From Gammaproteobacteria bacterium (lineage in GTDB: Bacteria > Pseudomonadota > Gammaproteobacteria > Xanthomonadales > SZUA-36), in contig JAJFLB010000031.1 in assembly GCA_021772915.1 (NCBI GenBank), positions 16,552 through 80,551 of the forward strand: a stretch of DNA of 64,000 nt. Direction: 5' to 3'. Shown piece after piece: positions 58,044 through 64,000 of the stretch (position 1 is its first letter; the number at the start of each line of letters is the position of its first letter). A program made the position numbers and the translations under genes. The notes under the pieces are model-generated. The model ran no database searches, was not told the origin of the DNA, and worked only from the letters and a program-made list of their open reading frames with translations.

Positions 58044-58499
58044 TTAGTCCGATCCAAATTTTCCCACAAACCAGCCGAGCAGCAACCCGCCGAGCGGGTA
58101 CACCAGGAAACCCTCAACGGCCCACCAGAACCAAATGACGTTGGGCAAGTTGAAAACTCCAGAATATGCTGCGCCGAACAAGGCATAGATCACGGCCATT
58201 ATCAAACCGAATTTCAGACCCCTGATCATTCCCGACCCGTCGAATGCTGAGCGAATGTTGTCATAGATCCCGGCAAGCACAAATGCAGCCAACAGCCCGG
58301 TGGCTATCCAACGGGGCATTAACGCCGCCATGTCTGGCGGGTCCTGGTTAAGCTCTGGCCTCCAGAACTCGGTTGTTGCCTGATAGTACGGCTCCAGCAC
58401 CCCTTCGTGTATGAACACGCCTGCTACCATACTGATGACGAATTGACCGGCGTATAACAAGATGCCGCCGCCTATAATTACTTTCCAGTCCAGTTTCAT
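58044..58499 (-). CDS. Small hypothetical membrane protein
   Basis: This 151-residue protein has about four membrane segments (about 8-28, 65-82, 94-115, 120-142) and a short periplasmic or cytoplasmic loop around 35-60 rich in acidic and proline residues. No family was recognised. It lies alone between the repeat-rich gap and the cyclophilin gene, on the same strand as the latter. Confidence 0.65.
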   Translation of the reverse strand: MKLDWKVIIGGGILLYAGQFVISMVAGVFIHEGVLEPYYQATTEFWRPELNQDPPDMAALMPRWIATGLLAAFVLAGIYDNIRSAFDGSGMIRGLKFGLIMAVIYALFGAAYSGVFNLPNVIWFWWAVEGFLVYPLGGLLLGWFVGKFGSD

Positions 58500-58562
58500 G
58501 GGCTAAACTCCTGTTTGATGTCAGTTTCAGTATAGGCGACGAAGAAGCACTTTGCCGGAACC

Positions 58563-59486
58563 CTAGCGTTTCTGCTCAAGCCGGGCCAGCACGGGCACCT
58601 GGCAGATATCCAGCACCCCCGGAGGTTGGTGGTGGAAGAAAGTGCTATTTCGCTTGCGGCGGTCCTCAAGTAAATTATTGAATCCGGCCGTATTGGTATC
58701 GGCGATAAAAATATCCAGTCGCTCTTCTTCCGCAACCGAAGAGGCAAGATACATACGCTTGATCCAGCTGCGCTCCAGATCATTTTTGATAATTCCGTTC
58801 TTGAGTGTCGAACCACGCTTGATGCGTTGCACCACGTCCATCCCCCAGACCACACGGCCAAATATGGTCAGATTACGGTCAAGGTAACGAGGGGCCTGTC
58901 CGATGACGATGTAGAAATCCGTGCTGCCGGTATCCGGGTCATCATTGCGTGCCATGGCCACCGCACCCGGACAGTGGGTTAACCACGCCCTGTCACCCTT
59001 CTTGTTCCGGGCGGCGGGAAAGCCGTTGATGAACCCTGTTTGTGCTGCGAACAAGTCATTTTTTTGCACGGGCGTCCAGGCTAATGGTGTCCAGCCGTCT
59101 GCCAATTTCTTATTAGTCGGCTTGCGTGGCCAGTCGATTTCGAATTCTGATGCAAGCAACGGGACTGAATGGGCTTCACCCAGATCACTCTCATCACCAC
59201 CCTGGGCGACAAAACCATCAATTACCCGGTAGAAACTGAGCCCACGATAGAATTGCTGCCCAAGCAGCAGCTTGAATTGTTGCACGGTCTTTGGTGCAAA
59301 AACCGGGTTGAGTTCGATCACCACCGTGCCTTCAGTCAGTCGCAGATAGACGGTATTTGCGGGGTTCAGGGCGTTCCAGACCAGGTCATTTTGTGCCGGC
59401 AGAGAAGTGGATACGGTTGTTATGATGGCCATGCAGACAAGCATGAGGGTCCTGTACCCAAGAGCCGAATATTGAGGGTTTGGCAT
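58563..59486 (-). CDS. Exported peptidyl-prolyl cis-trans isomerase (cyclophilin type)
   Basis: This protein of about 307 residues has a signal peptide (about 12-33, LMLVCMAIITTVSTSLPAQ) and a cyclophilin domain (about 45-225) with YRVIDGFVAQGGDES and GAVAMARNDDPDTGSTDFYI. The C-terminal 80 residues are extra. It would catalyse proline isomerisation in the periplasm. The ATG at 59486 is used; a TTG at 59504 is also possible, and neither has a strong ribosome site. Confidence 0.85.
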   Translation of the reverse strand: MPNPQYSALGYRTLMLVCMAIITTVSTSLPAQNDLVWNALNPANTVYLRLTEGTVVIELNPVFAPKTVQQFKLLLGQQFYRGLSFYRVIDGFVAQGGDESDLGEAHSVPLLASEFEIDWPRKPTNKKLADGWTPLAWTPVQKNDLFAAQTGFINGFPAARNKKGDRAWLTHCPGAVAMARNDDPDTGSTDFYIVIGQAPRYLDRNLTIFGRVVWGMDVVQRIKRGSTLKNGIIKNDLERSWIKRMYLASSVAEEERLDIFIADTNTAGFNNLLEDRRKRNSTFFHHQPPGVLDICQVPVLARLEQKR

Positions 59487-59551
59487 AGCGTCACCGGTAT
59501 TCAAAAATTGTACCGGTAGTAGTGTAAAGGAAGTGGGTCGGTGTAGTGGAA

Positions 59552-59589
59552 AAATGGGGTCGGATCCAATTCCGGTTCCGACCCCATTT
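59552..59589. terminator. Long inverted repeat, possible terminator
   Basis: AAATGGGGTCGGA and TCCGACCCCATTT form a perfect 13-bp stem with a 12-base loop, just past the end of the minus-strand gene 59606-59971. The A/T ends give short T-tails on both strands, so it could end transcription in either direction. Similar GGGTCGG pieces lie at 59535 and 60004. Confidence 0.55.
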
Positions 59590-59605
59590 GGGGTAGATGT
59601 GTGAA

Positions 59606-59971
59606 CTAGGGCATTTGTATTTTGCTGTTTTCCCTGCCGGGTACAACGATTGAAGAGGCTTGCTGACGCTGCATTTCCTTCAGTTCTTCCATGGTCCGCT
59701 CAACGGCCGCTTTGGCGGCCTCACCAAAACCGGCCACCGCCTGTTCCAGGGATTCAGCCTCGATTTCGAAGGTCAGTGGCAACGCACCACCTGGTGTCAT
59801 GATCTGTGTGGAGCCGACAAACTGCGTTTCCCGGTCGGCGTCTGGATCGCCGGTTTTTGTCACCGGGATCAATTTACGGATCGTTCCTACACGCGAATCG
59901 GTATACACCTCTTCCCGAGTCAAGGCTGCGGGATCCATACTTATTTCAGGGCTGGTTTCCGTCTGGCTCAT
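59606..59971 (-). CDS. Hypothetical soluble protein
   Basis: This 121-residue acidic protein has no signal peptide or membrane segment. The middle (about 30-75) looks beta-rich (VGTIRKLIPVT, FVGSTQIM, LPLTFEIEA) and the C-terminal half (about 76-108) is one amphipathic helix, rich in Ala, Glu and Gln. No family was recognised. Codon use resembles its neighbours, so it is likely real. Confidence 0.6.
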   Translation of the reverse strand: MSQTETSPEISMDPAALTREEVYTDSRVGTIRKLIPVTKTGDPDADRETQFVGSTQIMTPGGALPLTFEIEAESLEQAVAGFGEAAKAAVERTMEELKEMQRQQASSIVVPGRENSKIQMP

Positions 59972-60107
59972 AATAGGTTCCTGTGTTCACTGTATAGCGA
60001 GGTGGGGTCGGTAGGGGGAAAAGGCAACTGCCAATGGTGTACCATGATAATCGGCACATGGCATGGTAACTATTGAAACCACACATCGCGTGCGGGAGCA
60101 AAAACTG

Positions 60108-60524
60108 ATGGCTAAAAAGAATACCGGCAAAGTGTTGGGGGTTGGTGGGATATTTTTCCGGTCTCCAGATCCCGAACGGCTTGCAAACTGGTATCAGAAA
60201 ACCTTGGGCCTGGCCATTGAGGCCTGGGGGTCGACCCATGGATCGAGTTTCTTGCCAGCGGCCATGCCGGCCAATTCATTCACGGTTTGGAGCGCGTTTT
60301 CCTCGGATACAGAGTACTTTGGCAGTGCATCCCAGTCTTTCATGATCAATTTGGTTGTCGATGACCTGGATGCCGTGTTGGCTAATGTTCGGGCTGCCGA
60401 CGGTGACGTGATTCCGGAAAAAGAAGAACATGATTTTGGCCGTTTTGGCTGGATTGTGGATCCTGACGGCAACCGCGTAGAGCTATGGGAACCCCCTGAG
60501 AAAATGCCGGAAGCAGATGAGTGA
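60108..60524 (+). CDS. VOC-family protein
   Basis: This 138-residue vicinal-oxygen-chelate fold protein has VGGIFFRSPDPERLANWYQK at the N terminus and FGWIVDPDGNRVELWEPP at the C terminus. The typical first metal histidine is replaced (GGIFF), so metal binding may be lost. The start at 60108 follows GGGAG; the frame is open from 60063. slyX overlaps its end by 8 bases. Confidence 0.8.
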   Translation: MAKKNTGKVLGVGGIFFRSPDPERLANWYQKTLGLAIEAWGSTHGSSFLPAAMPANSFTVWSAFSSDTEYFGSASQSFMINLVVDDLDAVLANVRAADGDVIPEKEEHDFGRFGWIVDPDGNRVELWEPPEKMPEADE

Positions 60525-60741
60525 CCCCCTGGAAACTTTGACCAAACGTATCGAGGAGTTGGAAAACCAGGCTGCGTTTCAAGATGGTCTGCACGAGTCC
60601 CTGAACCTCGTGGTGGCGAAACAAGATGGTGAAATTCTCGAATTGAAACGCCAGGTCAACTTGCTGGCTGCACGACTGAAGGACTTTGGTGAAGCCGTGC
60701 CCGGCGGCGGGACAGAAGCCGAGATTCCGCCACATTACTAA
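60517..60741 (+). CDS. slyX: SlyX protein
   Basis: This 74-residue coiled-coil protein (LTKRIEELENQAAFQDGLHE, LNLVVAKQDGEILELKRQVN) has the SlyX C-terminal tail EIPPHY. The function of SlyX is not established. It is translationally coupled to the VOC gene. Confidence 0.92.
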   Translation: MSDPLETLTKRIEELENQAAFQDGLHESLNLVVAKQDGEILELKRQVNLLAARLKDFGEAVPGGGTEAEIPPHY

Positions 60742-60787
60742 CCCCGTTGTGGATGGGAAAGCACGCCCAGTAAACGATTTGCAGGCC

Positions 60788-60882
60788 TGTAGGACCGATG
60801 AACTTGTTCATCGGGAAGGTTGCCGACCAACAAACGAACCCGTTGTGTAAGGTTCCCGGCGAGCTGGCTCGCCGGTCCTACG
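60788..60882. repeat. REP-like inverted pair (REPIN-type element)
   Basis: Two related stem-loops face each other. TGTAGGACCGATGAAC leads one hairpin with a GATGAAC/GTTCATC stem (60795-60812). In reverse, GTAGGACCGGCGAGC leads the second with a GGCGAGC/GCTCGCC stem (about 60857-60874). Heads match (TAGGACCG) while stems differ, as in REP pairs moved by RAYT transposases; no RAYT gene is in the window. It lies between slyX and the next minus gene and may end both transcripts. Confidence 0.65.
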
Positions 60883-61858
60883 GCATTTTTTGACGTTGTG
60901 CTCTTCGTTTAAGTTGTTCGACTATTCTTGGTCCTCTCCCGGGGATGCTCCACGGGCATACGCTGATACAAATTGCACAGCCGTAGTTCTCGTTAAAAAA
61001 TGGAATACACTTGTCAAAATCAACATACCACTTGGTGGCGCCACGAACAGGTACCTTTTCCGGCAGGATTGCGTCGGGCGGACAGGCATTTGCACAAACC
61101 TGGCAGCGGCTGCAAAAGTCATCAACGTCGTAACTGACGCTCGGTGTGGAAATCAGCGGCACATTGGTTAGCACACAGGCGAGCCTGAACGAAGAGCCGT
61201 ACTCTTCATTAATGATTGAGCCGTGTTTACCGAGCTCACCGAAACCACATTCAATCGCTGGTGGAATTAACAACATCGGCCCGGCCAGTGGTCCCGCGTG
61301 TGGTGCCGCAAACCACCCCCGCTGTCTTATCCAGGTGGCAACTTCCTTGGAAGCCTTTGATGCTCTGCCATATTGACGTATGACCTCGGCACCGGCCGTA
61401 GCCTCTGGGGCTGTCTTTACTTGTTCGTAATCGTGCGCAAATCCAAGCATGACCGCCCATTGGAAATCTAGATCCTTACCGTCAAAAGCCCACTCTGACC
61501 TGAACGCAGTTATTCCGAATAACTCCAAATCCAATGTCTTGGTGTAGGCGGCCAATTCCTGTGACCACACGCTCGCTGTTTGTATCAGGGGCTCACCCGT
61601 GACGGGGGGCACCTCGTTCGCCTGGATCTTTGCGCGTGCAGCACGGGCCCTTGCAATCGCCTTATTGTCCGGGTCCTGAGTGTAGAACCACTGTTGTAAC
61701 TTACCGTGTTCGATGGTGTCGGGATCATGCCAGTAGACGGCCGCAGGCCGGCGAAATGCGGTCTCACCAAGACCGTTAATCGTATTGCCGGAAACTGTGG
61801 GCATTAGCGCCAATTGTTCCGGATTGGGTGTGTATGGCCTGTAGGGTGACTTTGACAT
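60878..61858 (-). CDS. QueG/reductive-dehalogenase-like 4Fe-4S protein
   Basis: The 326-residue protein has a C-terminal double [4Fe-4S] module (CSRCQVCANACPPDAI near 253 and CAICISVCPWS near 300) and an upstream region resembling the cobalamin-binding domain of reductive dehalogenases and epoxyqueuosine reductases (GELGKHGSIINEEYGSSFRL). There is no twin-arginine signal, so it is cytoplasmic. Neither a known QueG length (about 350-380) nor a dehalogenase anchor gene is present. It lies 13 bp after srkA. Confidence 0.75.
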   Translation of the reverse strand: MSKSPYRPYTPNPEQLALMPTVSGNTINGLGETAFRRPAAVYWHDPDTIEHGKLQQWFYTQDPDNKAIARARAARAKIQANEVPPVTGEPLIQTASVWSQELAAYTKTLDLELFGITAFRSEWAFDGKDLDFQWAVMLGFAHDYEQVKTAPEATAGAEVIRQYGRASKASKEVATWIRQRGWFAAPHAGPLAGPMLLIPPAIECGFGELGKHGSIINEEYGSSFRLACVLTNVPLISTPSVSYDVDDFCSRCQVCANACPPDAILPEKVPVRGATKWYVDFDKCIPFFNENYGCAICISVCPWSIPGRGPRIVEQLKRRAQRQKMP

Positions 61859-61871
61859 GGTCTTATCTCTG

Positions 61872-62870
61872 TTAGTGCTCCGGTATTTGCAGTGCCGGTT
61901 CTTGCATTCGGCCCAGTTGCTCGCGTAAACCCAGAATCAGGTCTTCCCAGTACCGTGGTTCGCCGAACCATGGAAAAGCAATCGGAAAAGCGGGGTCCTG
62001 CCAGCGTTTGGCGAGCCAGGCCGCGTGGTGCAACATTCGCAGTGTTCGCAGGGCTTCGATCAAGTTTAGTTCACATCGGTCAAAATCGTGAAACTGGGTA
62101 TAGCCATCAAGGACGTCTTTCATCTGCGTCGCCATTTCGTGGGTCTCGCCGGACAGTAGCATCCACAGGTCTTGAACCGCGGGGCCGCTGCGACAGTCGT
62201 CGAGATCAACAAAAAACGGACCTTCCCGCCACAGGATATTACCTGGGTGGCAGTCGCCGTGGAGTCGGATTACCGCAAATTCTCCTGTGCGCTCAAACGC
62301 GGCTTCAATCGAAGTCAGCAAATCGGCAGACAGGGTGGAAAAGGCCGTTTCAAGGTGCATGGGCAGCCACTGGCCATCAAGCAATGATTTAATCGCTGCT
62401 CCTCCGAAACTTGCAATGGTTAATTCAGGCCGCGAGACGAAAGGTCGTGCGGCGCCGAGAGCGTGAATACGACCGAGGAAACGACCCAACCACACACGCG
62501 TATTCTTTTGATCCAGTTCTGGCGCATGACCACCCCGTCGCTCGAACAGGGCAAATCGAAACCCATCGAATTCATGCAAGGTCTGTCCGTTGGTTCGCAT
62601 TGGTGGGATCAAGGGTATTTCTGCTTCTGCAATTTCCGCAGAAAACTCATGTTCTTCGAGAATTTGCTCATCAGACCAGCGCCCGGGCCGGTAAAACTTG
62701 GTAACCAAGGGGTCTCCCGTTTCGAGACCAACCTGGTAAACCCTGTTTTCATAGCTGTTCAGGGCCAGCAAACGGCCGTCACAAACCAGTCCCGTTGATT
62801 CAATGGCACGGATAACGGTATCCGGATCAAGCCGGTAATACGGTGTGTTGTCCTCGTGGCCTGATTGCAT
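61872..62870 (-). CDS. srkA: Stress response kinase A (YihE/SrkA family)
   Basis: The 332-residue protein kinase-like (APH fold) enzyme has the catalytic loop LHGDCHPGNILWR near 205 and the metal-binding VDLDDCRSGPAVQDLWML near 222. The N-terminal YENRVYQVGLETG is the nucleotide loop. E. coli SrkA, of similar length, counteracts MazF-linked cell death and oxidative stress. It is the first gene of a pair with the 4Fe-4S protein. Confidence 0.9.
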   Translation of the reverse strand: MQSGHEDNTPYYRLDPDTVIRAIESTGLVCDGRLLALNSYENRVYQVGLETGDPLVTKFYRPGRWSDEQILEEHEFSAEIAEAEIPLIPPMRTNGQTLHEFDGFRFALFERRGGHAPELDQKNTRVWLGRFLGRIHALGAARPFVSRPELTIASFGGAAIKSLLDGQWLPMHLETAFSTLSADLLTSIEAAFERTGEFAVIRLHGDCHPGNILWREGPFFVDLDDCRSGPAVQDLWMLLSGETHEMATQMKDVLDGYTQFHDFDRCELNLIEALRTLRMLHHAAWLAKRWQDPAFPIAFPWFGEPRYWEDLILGLREQLGRMQEPALQIPEH

Positions 62871-62996
62871 TCGTATAGTTTACGGTTTTTGTGATCAGGC
62901 CATACAAATACCTGTAAGTAATGTTATTGATTCCAGCCCTTCTTAGGACCACAATTTGGCAGTAGAATAGGCCAACCACCCAAGGGCTGACCCGCA

Positions 62997-63812
62997 ATGA
63001 CCAACAAGTCCAAAAACCTGGCACTTTTTTGTGATTTTGAAAACATCGCTTTGGGTGTTCGTGATGCCCGTTACGCACGTTTTAATATTGCCGCAATATT
63101 GGAGAGACTGCTGGTCAAGGGAAATATTGTTGTAAAAAAAGCCTACTGCGACTGGGAGCGGTATAAAGATTTCAAAGCCGACATGCACGAGGCTTCATTC
63201 GAATTGATTGAAATCCCACATGTACGTCAATCTGGAAAAAACTCAGCGGATATCCGCATGGTTGTTGACGCCCTGGACCTTTGTTATACGAAGGCCCACG
63301 TTGACACATTTGTGGTGATTTCGGGGGATTCAGATTTTTCTCCACTGGTTTCCAAACTGCGCGAGAATAACAAGATTGTTATCGGTGTCGGGGTAAAAGA
63401 ATCCTGCTCGGATTTACTGATCGCCAATTGTGATGAGTTCATTTATTACGATGATATCGTTCGGCGCGCTGAGCGCAGTAAGCCCAGAAAGAAAAAAAGC
63501 AATGGCAAAAAGGCCAATGGCGATACTGTGGAGGCTGACAAGCAGTCAAGCAACCATCGTGAAGAAAAGGCCTACACGTGGGTGCTTGAAACCATGGATG
63601 TGTTGTTCAGTGAACGTGATCCCGAGGAAAAAGTCTGGGGCTCAATGGTCAAACAGGCCCTGAAGCGGCGTAAGCCCGGCTTCAATGAGCGCTATCATGG
63701 TTTCCGTTCTTTCAGTGACTTGCTTGAAAACATGGAGCAGCGGGAGCTGGTCAGTCTGGAGCACGACCAGAAGTCTGGTGGCTATATCATTACCGATTAC
63801 ACCGGCGCTTGA
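62997..63812 (+). CDS. NYN-domain (LabA-like) nuclease-fold protein with C-terminal LOTUS/OST-HTH domain
   Basis: The 271-residue protein has a PIN-like NYN domain (about 5-150) with acidic residues in LFCDFENIALG, NSADIRMVVDAL and VVISGDSDFSPLV, which form the predicted metal-dependent RNase site. A lysine-rich linker (about 160-185) follows, then a LOTUS/OST-HTH domain (about 190-268), predicted to bind RNA. It is divergent from srkA. A strong terminator follows at 63852. Its target RNA is unknown. Confidence 0.88.
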   Translation: MTNKSKNLALFCDFENIALGVRDARYARFNIAAILERLLVKGNIVVKKAYCDWERYKDFKADMHEASFELIEIPHVRQSGKNSADIRMVVDALDLCYTKAHVDTFVVISGDSDFSPLVSKLRENNKIVIGVGVKESCSDLLIANCDEFIYYDDIVRRAERSKPRKKKSNGKKANGDTVEADKQSSNHREEKAYTWVLETMDVLFSERDPEEKVWGSMVKQALKRRKPGFNERYHGFRSFSDLLENMEQRELVSLEHDQKSGGYIITDYTGA

Positions 63813-63851
63813 GAACCGTCCGCGACCAACTAACCGGCACTTTTTCCGGGC

Positions 63852-63884
63852 CAAAAAAAGACCCGCACGAAACGGGTCCTTTTT
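63852..63884 (+). terminator. Rho-independent terminator after the NYN gene
   Basis: GACCCG (63860-63865) pairs with CGGGTC (63873-63878) around a 7-base loop, followed by CTTTTT and preceded by a run of seven A, so it can work on both strands. It lies 48 bp after the NYN stop. No gene was identified in the last 115 bp. Confidence 0.85.
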
Positions 63885-64000
63885 GAGTGGAGGTGGTTTG
63901 ATAGCAATCAAGCATCAAACCTTCACTCGCCCCTTTTACACAATGCAGTCAGTCAATATACTCAACTTCCTGCTTACCCCAGCTTGTTCCCCAAGCGTTT

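Noticed and set aside
57505..58047. Several overlapping short frames in the repeat-rich gap
   Set aside because: They come from the inverted repeats read in both directions; no domain and no consistent ribosome site.
63974..64000. Possible end of a minus-strand gene (…KRLGNKLG stop)
   Set aside because: Only eight codons are in the window, too little to support a gene.

Overview
The window reads as chromosomal DNA of a sulfur-oxidising gammaproteobacterium with about 50 percent G+C. The evidence is a gammaproteobacterial replication-origin block (glyQ-glyS, gyrB-recF-dnaN-dnaA, rpmH-rnpA-yidC-mnmE), proteobacterial genes such as cmoA-cmoB, slyX and srkA, and a complete-looking set for oxidising sulfite to sulfate through adenylylsulfate. 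No rRNA, tRNA, CRISPR array, phage gene or transposase gene was recognised.

Layout. 1-6.3 kb: the 3' part of an ABC exporter operon, an unusual PNPOx/ferredoxin-reductase/ferredoxin fusion with a VOC protein divergent from a LysR regulator, and an AraC regulator. 6.4-12.2 kb: glutaredoxin, thiolase, the cmoA-cmoB tRNA-modification pair, an SPFH-NfeD membrane pair and a glutamine amidotransferase. 12.2-26.2 kb: the origin block. It holds two perfect parS palindromes inside recF, and AT-rich gaps with DnaA-box-like sites on both sides of dnaA. yidD is missing from its usual place between rnpA and yidC. 26.2-37.9 kb: a sulfur-energy island with tusA-dsrE2, hdrB-hdrC-qmoB-qmoA, and, divergent from these, sat, an ankyrin protein, aprB, aprA and a YkgJ-type protein. 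38.0-45.5 kb: an aldehyde dehydrogenase, a class V aminotransferase, and a three-gene 2-oxoacid:ferredoxin oxidoreductase with a GltD-like iron-sulfur flavoprotein. 45.6-64 kb: mixed metabolism and housekeeping (exported methyltransferase, DUF3014, BNR-repeat protein, lldD, ilvD, CaiB-type CoA-transferase, ABC exporter, cyclophilin, slyX, a QueG/reductive-dehalogenase-like protein, srkA, NYN-LOTUS protein).

How the genes fit together. TusA and DsrE2 would carry sulfane sulfur. AprBA oxidises sulfite plus AMP to adenylylsulfate, and Sat releases sulfate and makes ATP. QmoA and QmoB would take electrons from AprBA. The usual membrane subunit QmoC is absent; soluble HdrC and HdrB follow instead, so electrons apparently reach a soluble acceptor. 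The neighbouring ferredoxin-linked 2-oxoacid oxidoreductase is a possible user of low-potential electrons, but that link is inference.

Non-coding structure. A family of about 260-300 bp inverted-repeat elements (MITE-like) is present as two good copies (12173-12475, 26210-26468) and one decayed piece (24668-24779). A hairpin inside the good copies shows a paired deletion on both arms. A second structured repeat occurs as an inverted pair at 57599-57869, and a REP-type inverted pair lies at 60788-60882.
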